Shown here one piece after another: positions 35,801 to 45,281 of a stretch of 64,000 bases of DNA. The translations under genes were made by a program, and so were the position numbers. Positions within the stretch are counted from its first letter, which is position 1. Every line of letters starts with the position of its first letter. The DNA comes from Globodera rostochiensis (Eukaryota > Nematoda > Chromadorea > Rhabditida > Heteroderidae), in NCBI GenBank assembly GCA_018350325.1, contig JAEVLN010000003.1, forward strand, positions 827,985 to 891,984, written 5' to 3'. The notes beneath the pieces were generated by a model. That model made no database searches. It worked only from the letters and a program-made list of their open reading frames with translations, and was not told the origin of the DNA.

Positions 35801-36525
35801 TTGCTGATTCTCGATGTTCATTCAGTCGCCAATTCATCGGTTCGTTTGCTGCACCGTCTCGACGTCCCGCCCCCCGTCTTGCATATGCCTCCACCGCCGC
35901 TCATACGTGCTGCTGGGCCCAAGAATAGCAAGATGATGAGCACAACATGCAAATCAGTTGTACTGCTTGACCCTGAAGCGATCATGTGCTGTCGAATGTA
36001 AGCGAATTTTCAGAAATTCGGATTTTTTTTTTTGTTTCCTTTTAGTCAGTTGAACGAACTTCGTGCCGTATTCGCTGCCGCAACGCGCAATTCTGTCCTG
36101 GTTCTGTGGCATCAGATGATCACCGCCAAATTGATGTACGCCCATGGCACTTTATTAAAGTCTACTCCCGTTTTTCAGCGAGGTTGGCGTCGATGCGAAG
36201 CCGTACTTGGCGTTGGCGGACGAATATGTTGCAGTCGGCACGCTGGAGCGCATGGAGGCGCATCTGTGCGACAAAAGTGGCTTGGACCTGCACAAATTGA
36301 TGGCCTGCACGGTCGGCGTGGCGCGTGAGCAGCGCAGTCGAAAGCCTGAGATGCGCGTCCTTTTCTTGTCAGGTCCGATTTTTCGATTTTTTTTTGAAGT
36401 CTCTTTAAAAATGTGTGGATTTAATTTAAGCAATGATCGGAGCCGGTTCTGACGAGGCATCAGATTTTGTCGCCAACCAAATTGAAGTGGTCAGTGCCGC
36501 ACAATTTGTGGAGCAATTCAAATGA
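29854..36525 (+). CDS. Large Pro-rich nuclear-type protein with SPOC-like domain
   Basis: Nineteen exons: 29854-29968, 31234-31439, 31477-31806, 31947-32122, 32355-32650, 32719-32768, 32824-33027, 33218-33381, 33496-33790, 33900-34178, 34338-34556, 34613-34746, 35147-35264, 35311-35427, 35476-35743, about 35788-35997, 36046-36135, 36179-36372, 36431-36525; roughly 1185 residues. Residues ~80-300 begin LNVWTGALRFKEETVESVDL and run through KLLITSADCQKYAPIVELLN to VLLLLPEGKLTERLGI; the VWxGxL opening and strand/helix order suggest a SPOC-type domain. Long Pro-rich, acidic and Gln-rich linkers follow, with DPRL motifs (RDPRLHKHGY; SDPRLKR). The C-terminus is globular (LALADEYVAVGTLERMEAHL), family not recognised. 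SPOC proteins act in transcription, RNA processing or silencing. One junction (35743/35788) does not close. Alternative end: stop at 35448 if the donor at 35428 is skipped. Confidence 0.65.
30679..30845. repeat. GAGATCTCGA-type repeat in intron 1
   Basis: Repeats of GAAATCTCGACGAGATTTTTTC and CGAGATTCTCGATCGG words within the first intron of the SPOC-like gene. Related in style to the GAGACTCGAG repeats. No target duplication seen. Confidence 0.55.
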
Positions 36526-37617
36526 GAAAAAAATTGGAAAATGTTTTCGGTGTCTTTACAATATTTTGTTTACTGTACCGTTGCTTTGTCGTTCTGTAAT
36601 TGTATCCAATCCCCCCTTAAATACCGTACCTTAATTTATTTGTTATACCCAAACCATTTCACACCCACTGACTGTTTTTCATTTGCCCGAATTTCGAACT
36701 TTCCTCCCCCCCCCCCCCCCCCCACCTTTCCCTTCACCATTCACCAGTACTGGTTCATCTCTTTAATCTTTGTGTTTTATTTTTGTTATTTAAAATATTG
36801 GAAAGTGTTATTTTCGAAAAACTTCATGTTTATAAATTTTGGCACTGCCGACATTTGTGCCCTGGGCATTTGCGCCGCAAGACAAATTCGACATTTGCAT
36901 CCCCCCAAGCCAGATTTTTTGCGTCGCTATTCAACAACGACATTTGCGCCTCAAACATTTAGATATTATTTTGGTAAGATTTTTGTGTTCACTCTCGATA
37001 TAAGCTAATCCTGATCACAATCAAACAACCCCAAACGATCAAATTGATCACTTCAGACCAGATCAGATCAGATAGAACTGATCTGAGTGAAGAAAAGGAC
37101 TGATTTGATATGAGGAATGGCCAGACCAGCAGTACTGCTCCGGCATGAAGATTCTGTGCAGTTCTCTTTTGCCTACTTTCGACCATTGGTCATTCTAATA
37201 ATAATTGTTGTCCACCCCTTGTCGTCGCATGGTTCACCGAGTGGGTAAGGCGTTGGGCAAAAATAAATGAAAAAGAATGATTTTACACTTTTGCACTTGC
37301 TTTTAAGACACGTTTTTGTTCCGATTCTCGCGCAGCAAACAGTTGTTGATTTGGGTCAATTTGTAAGTGTGGCGACCACCCATTTATGGTGGGGCCATAT
37401 GTATGTTTTTATCTACTGGGAGTCATTTTGGAAAAGCTTGCCTAAAGGCTTGGCAGATTGTGATGGCACTTTACATTTACATAACACCAATCATAAACAC
37501 AATGATTAGAGATCTTCTCCGATTAATATTTACATCCATACTTAACTCGACGTGCGATCAACGGCGGCAGCGCACATACATCGTCTCATGACGAACAATC
37601 ACAACTTTGATGTATTT
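36526..37617. other. Convergent spacer with C-run and tRNA-like relic
   Basis: Holds an 18-base poly-C run (about 36706-36723), a cluster of GATCAGA/TGATC palindromes at 37009-37085, and a tRNA-like fragment at 37221-37257. No gene was supported. Confidence 0.5.
37221..37257 (+). pseudogene. tRNA-Ser-like 5' half relic
   Basis: Reads GTCGTCGCATGGTTCACCGA then GTGGGTAAGGCGTTGGG, close to the 5' half of a eukaryotic serine tRNA (TGGCCGAGTGGTTAAGGCG is the A-box region). No anticodon stem or B-box follows, so it is a fragment. Confidence 0.45.
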
Positions 37618-39006
37618 CTAAAAATCGAAAATTTCGATGTTTGCTTTTACCACAAAATCACTCCGCACCTCCGGCGGCGGCAACTCATCGTTCTTTGAAT
37701 GAAAGCGACGTGAATGATACTTCAGGTGTGCGCGTTGGTTGAAAGCCTTGTCGCAATGAGCGCACTAAATTGACATTACTCAAGGCCATTATTAGTGATG
37801 CACGAGAGTCTCGGTCTCGAGTCTCGACTCGAAAAAAGTCTCGGGTTTTTTGGGTCTCGGTACCGAGTCTCGGGGTCAAGTCTCGGTCTCGGTAAATTTT
37901 GGGTCTCGTGCATCACTAGCCATTATTGCCATTTAATCCGCACACTCACTTTGAACGACTTCTCACCAGAATGAGTGCGCGAATGCGTATGCATATTGCC
38001 TGATTGGTTGAATCGCTTGCCACAAATGGCACACTAAATTCAAGATTTTGTAGAACTTTCAAAACTCCTCCATTCATCACTCACTTTGAACGGCTTCTCA
38101 CCAGAATGAACGCGTGAGTGCGTTTTCAGACTGCTTGATTGGCTGAATCGTCGGAGGCAAATGGTACACTAAATTCAAGATTCTGTGTGATTCCAAACTC
38201 CTCCATTCCTCTCACTTTGAACGGTTTCTCACCAGAATGAGTGCGCGAATGCGCATGCAGATTGGTTAATTCGCTGAATCGTTTGTAGCAAATGCCGCAC
38301 TAAATTCAAGATATGTGTCAGGGATGGGCAAAATCGGAAAATAAAATCCGAAACCCCAAAAATCCCGAAATTCCGAAACCCGAAACCCGAAATTTTGCCC
38401 ATCCCTGATATGTGTGATTCCAAACTTCTTCATTCCCCACTCACTCACTTTGAACGGCTTCTCACCATGATGAATGCGCCGCGAGTGCGCATGCAGACCG
38501 CTTGATTGTCTGAAGCGCTTGTCACAAATGGCACACTAAATTCATTAGATTATGTGTTTCTAAACTCCTCCTCCATTCATCACTCAATCACTCACTTTGA
38601 ACGGTTTCTCACCAGAATGGGTACGCAGATGTACTGTGCGACCAGCAAAAGTGTGAAATCGTTTCGTGCATTGCTGACACTGAAATTTGATCAAATAAAT
38701 TGTCCAATTACTCTTTTCAAAGCACCTTAAATGGTCTTTCTCCGATGTGAAAGCGCTTGTGCTCTTCCAGCCAAGACAGGTATGCGAACGTCTTCGGACA
38801 ATTTGGGCATTTGTGCCGTTTGCCCACCGGCGTTTTGCCTCCAGCCAGATTTTCTTTGTGGCGGTTCGAGCCTGAAAGGGTTGTGAATTTCTGATCAAAT
38901 GATCAAAATTGTGATCAGGACCTTGTCTGCTGATGTTCGTACGCCTGTGAGCAGTATGAGTTGAAGGCTTACGTCCGCCAGTTGAATTGTTTTGTTCCTT
39001 CGCCAT
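37618..39006 (-). CDS. C2H2 zinc-finger protein, seven fingers, one per exon
   Basis: Eight exons on the minus strand: 39006-38922, 38871-38726, 38679-38596, 38535-38449, 38299-38216, 38168-38085, 38033-37950, 37764-37618; 266 residues, all phases close. The N-terminus [14 protein letters not shown] is basic. Fingers in order: [21 protein letters not shown], split here as CPNC and HKRFH ends; [25 protein letters not shown]...[31 protein letters not shown]...[30 protein letters not shown]...HSRRFH. Each has C-x2-C-x12-H-x3/4-H, and GEKPFK-type linkers join all but the last (one is GEKSFK). Exons 3-7 are each 84 or 87 nt, begin at the first Cys and end after the linker Lys. It is expected to be a sequence-specific DNA-binding regulator. 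The last exon adds an acidic tail ([20 protein letters not shown]). Confidence 0.92.
37793..37918. mobile_element. 126-bp hAT-type MITE, 8-bp TSD, in zinc-finger gene intron
   Basis: Perfect 15-bp terminal inverted repeats: TAGTGATGCACGAGA at the left, TCTCGTGCATCACTA at the right. It is flanked by GCCATTAT on both sides (37785-37792 and 37919-37926). The interior is made of GGTCTCGAGTCTCGACTCGA-type words, tying it to the GAGACTCGAG repeat family. It sits in the last intron (37765-37949) of the zinc-finger gene. Confidence 0.92.
38319..38407. mobile_element. 89-bp hAT-type MITE, 8-bp TSD, in zinc-finger gene intron
   Basis: Terminal inverted repeats CAGGGATGGGCAAAAT and ATTTTGCCCATCCCTG are perfect. 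It is flanked by ATATGTGT on both sides (38311-38318 and 38408-38415). The interior repeats CCGAAACCCGAAA. It sits in the intron 38300-38448 of the zinc-finger gene. The CAGGGATGGGCAAA end is typical of hAT-derived MITEs. Confidence 0.92.
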
Positions 39007-40395
39007 AAATAATAATTTTATTAATAGCTCTAAACGGTTAAAGCGGAAATATATTGTATATTAAATGAATATAAATGTATTCGTTAAAGCATATTATACA
39101 TAGAGTAAATTAAAAGAAAAAAAAAGCGGATAAACGAAAAGAAAGTATATAATTTCCGGATTTCAAATGACAAGGTTCAAATTCACTAGGATAAAATTAT
39201 TAAGATTACAACAATTACAATTACAATTTTTTATGTAACCCAAAAATTCCCTTTCTGCTGGAGGGAGGCCCATTAGCACATTCATTAAAATGATGCACAG
39301 AATGGGTCAAGACCTCATCGATTGGGTAGTACAAAAGCGAGAGGCGCCGTCAACGACCGAAACAAATGTCGATCATTTGCGTTGTTTTGCTTTTGAAGGG
39401 CATTTTCGAAATGAAAGACGCAACCCAACCAATGGAAATTAATCATACTGTAATAATGACCATATTATGTCCAAACACAGCTAATACCCGATTATGAGCG
39501 TTTGTGGGGGGAGACACTTGACGGATTGGAGCAATTTGGAGGCTTTAAAATCACAAATCACTTGCCACGGTGCCCAATTTGGAATTTGATTTAGGCATTT
39601 GGAGAGACTTACAGGCTTTTCAATTAGGTAATTATATTTTAACATAATTAAAATATTATATTTTAATATGATTAAATTAAAGTCAAATAATTCTCTCAAC
39701 AGACCTATTTACTTATGATGTGCTGCTGCGGAATGGTGTTAGGCTTCGGAGAATAAATAAATGAAAACAAAATATCGTCCTTTCCTTGTCCCCCCCCCCC
39801 CCCCCCCCCTCGTCCCTGCTGATCCCACTTTTTGGGGAATAAAGAAGAAATTGGTGCTGACTGCCGGCGGCGATGTTTGGTGTAAGCATCTGGCTTGCCT
39901 ATTTGATGTTTGTGCGTAAACAAATGAAGTGCTGCGGGGAATAAAGAAAAGTGACTGTTGAATAGAGTAAGAAAGCAATTGATTCACTTTTAACCTAATT
40001 ATCCGGGTTTTGAAAATACACCCTTAATGATGGCGTGACTGACAAATTAGCTTCGAAATTTCAATTTTTTGTGGGTTTTATTTAAAATGTTATGACAGAT
40101 CGCCACATTTTTAAATATTGCAACATTGTTTTAATTTTCTTAACAATTATCGTTAAAATCTTTAAAAAAACTTTCTCCTATTCCAAAAAAGCTCTAAAGA
40201 ATTGACATTGGTCAAAATTTCTTCTCGACGTCGCCTATTGTCACCGCCTACCCCCCCCCCCCCCCTCCTCCCCCAAAAGTGAAATGGAATTCTCAAGAAA
40301 AAATCACTTTTGGAATCCGTCGTTCCGGACGGTCATTTAAAATTGCGGTCTCTAAACATTACTAATTGTTAAGTATTGAATATTCAAATTAAATA
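39007..40395. other. Spacer upstream of serpin tandem
   Basis: AT-rich. Holds a 20-base C-run (about 39790-39809) and, from about 40185, the left part of the duplicated serpin block including another C-run (about 40252-40265). No gene supported. Confidence 0.5.
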
Positions 40396-42084
40396 ATGGA
40401 TTCTCCCCCGTCCGACGCTGCCAATTCTTTGATTCTGGAGGAACAAAGCGATTTTGTGCTGAAGTTGGTGCGCGAGCTGTCCAAGGACGGCCGTTCGTGC
40501 GTTGTGTCGCCTTTTTCTGTATTTTTTTTTTGTTTAAAATTTCATTTAATCCTCGCAAATTTCCCCATTTTCGGTTGCCGTCGCTCTTTCGATGGCCTAT
40601 GCGGGCGCCAAGGAAAAGACGAGCCAAGAAATTGGACAACTTCTGGCAAAAAGTGGGGGTTTTTTATCAGGCAAATTGAATTTGTCAATTTTTATTTAAA
40701 AATCGGAGGAATATTTTCCCTTAAGGTGCCACCGAGTCCGCAGTGCACGAATACTTTGGCGAGTTGATCAAATCGATTAAGAAGCGTTCGCGCAGTTACA
40801 CGTTGGATGTTGCCAACAAAATGTACGTGCAGAACGGACTCGATGTGACCGAGGCGTTCGAAGCAATTATCAACAGCCACTACGGTGGCCAATTCGAAAC
40901 GCTGAACTTTCAGAAGAGTGTGGAGAGCGCAAAGGTCGACAAAGGCTTTTTCATTCACGCAAAACAAACATTTTATATTGCTTTTCAGAAGATCAACAAA
41001 TTTGTGGAGAAGGCGACCCATGACAAGATCCACGATCTGATCAGCCCGAACATGTTGAATGATATGACTCGGTAAATTTGGAAGAGCCAATTTTGACTTA
41101 TTTAATTTACTTCTCTCAGTCTGGTGTTGATCAACGCTGTCTACTTCAAAGGCGAATGGGCGAACAAGTTCAGAATGGCTTTCACCAAGAAGAAGACGTT
41201 CCACATTGACGAGAACAACACGGAGGAGGTAACATTTTTGAGAAGGGTTCAAATTTTATTATTCATTTTTGGATTTGTTCTATTTTAGCTGGACATGATG
41301 TGTCGCACTGACTCCTATAATTATTTTGCTGATAAAGAGGTGCGCGAGGAATTTCTTATTCCTTTTATACAAAAAGAATAAAACGTTTTCTAAATTTACA
41401 GCTCCAACTTCTTGGCATGCCCTACAAAGGTGATGAAATGTTCATGTTTGTGTTGTTGCCGTTGGAGCGCTTTGGACTCGCAAAAATGTTGGCCAAATTG
41501 GACGGGAAATCGTTGCTGGAGCTGGTCAAAAACCGCAATAAACAACAAGTGCATGTGACTGACGCTTTCTTTGAAATTTTTTTTCTATACATTCCTTTTT
41601 CTGTAGGTGGAGTTGCCCAAGTTCAAGCTGGAGTCCACGCATGACCTGAACGAACCATTGACCAAGTTGGGCATGTCGACCGCCTTCAGCAACTCCGCCA
41701 ACTTTGAGGGCATCGCCGCCACCGATGAGCCGTTGAAGATTGACAAAATGGTGCAGAAGGCGTTCATTGAGGTACGGTCCAATTCACTTAAGCGTTTGCT
41801 TGGGGCATGCCATCAAATTGAAGAACAAATTAATCTGACAATATTTAACCATTCTTTGGATTGACCATTGATCTTTGGCGTGAAAATGACTTAAGAATAT
41901 TATTTTTCAGGTTAATGAGAGTGGCACTGAGGCTGCAGCAGCCACTGGTGTTATCAAAAGTCGTTGTTGTTCTGCTCGTGATGATCCTCCACCTCCTAAG
42001 CGATTCACCGCCGATCATCCGTTTCTTGCTGTTGTAACCAGCAGCAAAACCAACATTCTCTTTTCCGCGATTTTCCGCAATTAA
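40396..42084 (+). CDS. Serpin, copy 1
   Basis: Nine exons: 40396-40518, 40574-40652, 40726-40934, 40989-41071, 41120-41228, 41289-41339, 41402-41554, 41607-41771, 41911-42084; 381 residues, full serpin length. Family marks: SCVVSPFS then [76 protein letters not shown], hinge [14 protein letters not shown], and the signature RFTADHPF. The small-residue hinge indicates an inhibitory serpin. The reactive-centre loop between AAAAT and KRFTADHPF is [17 protein letters not shown]; by hinge counting P1 falls at or next to RCC. No signal peptide, so probably intracellular or unconventionally exported, as in other nematode serpins. Intron 1 has no AG before exon 2 (see findings). The target protease is unknown. 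Confidence 0.9.
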
Positions 42085-43133
42085 TTTGTTGTTATTTCGC
42101 CGTTTGGTCGAATTGTATCGCATTCATTCCCCATTATGCATTTAATTGATAGCATTGTTTTATTATTCCTCCATATACTTCCGTTTGCTGTTACATAATT
42201 AGAAACTACATTTGTTTAAATATGTGAAACTGCCGAGCTTCAATAGCTTAAACAAATTAATTTTAGCCTTAATTCTTGGCGCAAAAAGTCTGAGTTTGCA
42301 TGCAATAATTCTTTCTTAGGTTGGGATTTAGCCATTCCCAGTCAACCGATTTGCGTCGTCCTCTTTATTTTAGCCAATATTATGACTTGTCAATCAAAAA
42401 AATATTGGGCAATTAAAGTTTTTAGCGTTTATCGAGTTCCTCTATAAAACGATGGGAAAGGCTTTCTTTAAAACAACCAATTTTTCGTTAGGTTAACGAG
42501 GAATGGCGTCCACTTTTGTTGGCGACGTTAGTAGCGTTGTCATGTAGCCAGTGCCGGTCGGGGTCAGTTCGGCACGTACTCGTTTCGATTTCGGCGCCGC
42601 TCGTTTCGGCGCTAGTCGGCGCCCACACAAAAAATTTATTTTGGCGCCGACGAAGGCAGGATGACATTTCATCGACGCGACATTTCATCGACTCGGATTT
42701 TTGCTTAGTCGATGAAATGTCGGATTTTGGCTTAGTCGATGATTTAAAGAAAAAATTATTTTAATATAATTATTCACTTCAATATATTGCCTAATGTTTT
42801 AGCATGCACCATCAAGACTTAAAGCTGAATTTTAAATCCGAACAAGCTTTTTGTCAAAAACAATTAAACAACAATAATCGATCACGCGTCCATAACGCAG
42901 TTTTGAGCAATTTTTGAAAATTAAGGAAAAGAAAAGCTCTAAAGAATTGCCATTGGTCAAAATTTCGGCGTCGCCTGTTGTCACCGCCTACCCCCCCCCC
43001 CCCCCCCCCCTCCCAAAAGTGAAATGGAATTATCAAGAAAAAATCCGCTGTATTTTTACTTTTGAAATCCGGTTTCCGGACGGTCCTTTCAAAATTAGGT
43101 ACATTGTTAAGTGTTGAATATTAAAATTAAATA
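42085..43133. other. Spacer between the serpin copies
   Basis: The first ~210 bp and last ~200 bp belong to the duplicated block. The middle (about 42300-42930) is unique and holds GGCGCC-rich and TCGATGAAATGTC repeats (about 42570-42745), with no supported gene. Confidence 0.55.
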
Positions 43134-44864
43134 ATGGATTCTCCCCCGTCTGACGCTGCCAATTCTTTGATTCTGGAGGAACAAAGCGATTTTGTGGTGA
43201 AGTTGGTGCGCGAGCTGTCCAAGGATGGCCGTTCGTGCGTTGTGTCGCCTTTTTCTGTATATTTTTTTGTAAAAATTTTATTTAATCCTCGCAAATTTCC
43301 CCATTTTCGGTTGCCGTCGCTCTTTCGATGGCCTATGCGGGCGCCAAGGAAAAGACGAGCCAAGAAATTGGACAACTTCTGGCAAAAAGTGGGGGTTTTT
43401 TTATCAGGCAAATTGAATTTGTCAATTTTTATTTAAAAATCGGAGGAATATTTTCCCTTAAGGTGCCACCGAGTCCGCAGTGCACGAATACTTTGGCGAG
43501 TTGATCAAATCGATTAAGAAGCATCCGCGCAGTTACACGTTGGATGTTGCCAACAAAATGTACGTGCAGAACGGACTCGATGTGACCGAGGCGTTCGAAG
43601 CAATTATCAACAGCCACTACGGTGGCCAATTCGAAACGCTGAACTTTCAGAAGAGTGTGGAGAGCGCAAAGGTCGACAAAGGCTTTTTCAATCACGCAAA
43701 ACAAACATTTTATATTGCTTTTCAGAAGATCAACAAGTTTGTGGAGCAGGCGACCCATGACAAGATTCACGATCTGATCAGCTCGAATATGTTGAATGAT
43801 ATGACTCGGTAAATTTGGAAGAAAACCAATTTTGACTTATTTAATTTACTTTGCAGTCTGGTGTTGATCAACGCTGTCTACTTCAAAGGCGAATGGGCGA
43901 ACAAGTTCAACGCGCACAACACCAAGAAGAAGACGTTCCACATTGACGAGAACAACACGGAGGAGGCAACATTTTTGGGAAGCTCTTCAAATTTTATTTT
44001 TATCCCTATTTTTAGCTGGACATGATGTCCAGATCAGCCAAGCTCATTTATTTCGAGAATAATGAGGTGCGCTGTTATACAAAATGAATAAAACATTTTC
44101 TAAATTTACAGCTTCAACTTCTCGGCATGCCCTACAGAGGTGGTGAAATGTTCATGTTTGTGCTGTTGCCGAAGAAACGCTTTGGGCTGGCAAAAATGTT
44201 GTCCAAATTGGACGGGAAATCGTTGCTGGAGCTGATCAAAAAACGTAGTAAACTGGAAGTGCAGGTGACTGACAATTTTTTCAAATATTTTTTTCTGTAC
44301 ATTTTATATTATTTTTGTAGGTGGAGTTGCCCAAGTTCCGGCTGGAGTCCACGCATGACCTGAACGAACCATTGACCAAGTTGGGCATGTCGACCGCCTT
44401 CAGCAATTCCGCCAACTTTGAGGGCATCGCCGCCACCGATGAGCCGTTGAAGATTGACAAAATGGTGCAGAAGGCGTTCATTGAGGTACGGTCCAATTCA
44501 TTTTTCACCCACTACCTTTGGCACTTTTGCCTCTCATAATTTTGTGGAAATGTCAATGGGCATCAATCAATCGCACTCGCTTTTTCCGGGGGAAAGTCTG
44601 ATAAGCAGTCACTCTAAATCAAGAAAACAATTCCCATTTTTCGTGAAAATTAATTATTTAATTAATTTTAACTCTGTTCGCGTGAAAATGCCTTAAGAAA
44701 TTTTGTTTCAGATCAACGAGAAAGGCACTGAGGCTGCAGCAGCCACCACTGGTATCACACGTTCCTGTTCTTCTGCTCCTAAGCGATTCACCGCCGACCA
44801 CCCTTTTATTGCTTTTGTTTGTAGCAAAACCAACATTCTCTTTTCCGTGGTTTTCCGCAATTAA
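43134..44864 (+). CDS. Serpin, copy 2
   Basis: Nine exons in the same layout as copy 1: 43134-43256, 43310-43388, 43463-43671, 43726-43808, 43857-43965, 44016-44066, 44112-44264, 44321-44485, 44712-44864; 374 residues. It is nearly identical to copy 1 in the core ([45 protein letters not shown]) but differs in exon 6 (SRSAKLIYFENNE) and in the loop: hinge [12 protein letters not shown], then TGITRSCSSAP, six residues shorter than in copy 1. By hinge counting P1 is near RSC. No signal peptide. Intron 5 begins GCAACA where copy 1 has GTAACA, so it needs a GC donor. Open frame intact, so probably functional. It likely inhibits a different protease from copy 1. Confidence 0.9.
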
Positions 44865-45281
44865 TTTGTTGTGGTTTCGCCGTTTTTGGTCGAATTGTAT
44901 CGCATTCATTCCCCATTATGCATTTAATTGGTAGCATTATTTTATTATTCCTCCATATACTTCCGTTTGCTGTTGCATAATTAGAAAATACATTTGTTTA
45001 AATATGTGAAACTGCCGAGCTTCAATACATACTTAACAAATTAATTTGGGCCTTAATTCTTGCCGCAAAAAGTCAGAGTTTTCAAAATACTTTATTATTT
45101 GCAAATTTATACGATTCCAAAAACCCCTAAAACTACCCTTTTTATACAACTTTTAAATTTTATTTTCTAACATTTTCTATCACAGAACGCCAACGTTTTT
45201 AATAAACCATTTTTCAAATTTTATTTGCTTCTTTTTGTCATCCGTGAGAAATTATTAAATTTTCTGAATAAATTTCACAGG
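44865..45281. other. Spacer serpin copy 2 to POP1
   Basis: The first ~210 bp are the 3' flank of the duplicated block. The rest is AT-rich. The sequence TTTCACAG directly precedes GATGG of the POP1 start, which could be a trans-splice acceptor; both genes run the same way with ~0.4 kb between them, so a shared transcription unit is possible but unproven. Confidence 0.45.

Larger units (their letters stand above)
40185..45075 (+). repeat. Tandem duplication of a ~2.1 kb serpin block
   Basis: The block 40185-42296 recurs at about 42930-45075. Matching flanks include AGCTCTAAAGAATTG and TCACCGCCTACCCCC upstream, and CTGCCGAGCTTCAATA with GCCTTAATTCTTG downstream. Exons, intron positions and most intron sequence are shared. 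Between them lies ~0.6 kb of unique sequence (about 42300-42930). Confidence 0.9.

Noticed and set aside
36541..37008. 155-codon plus-strand frame
   Set aside because: Contains a poly-Pro run from a C-tract and AT-rich hydrophobic stretches; no splice support.
39705..39987. Minus-strand frames with poly-Gly
   Set aside because: Created by a 20-base C-run; no domain.
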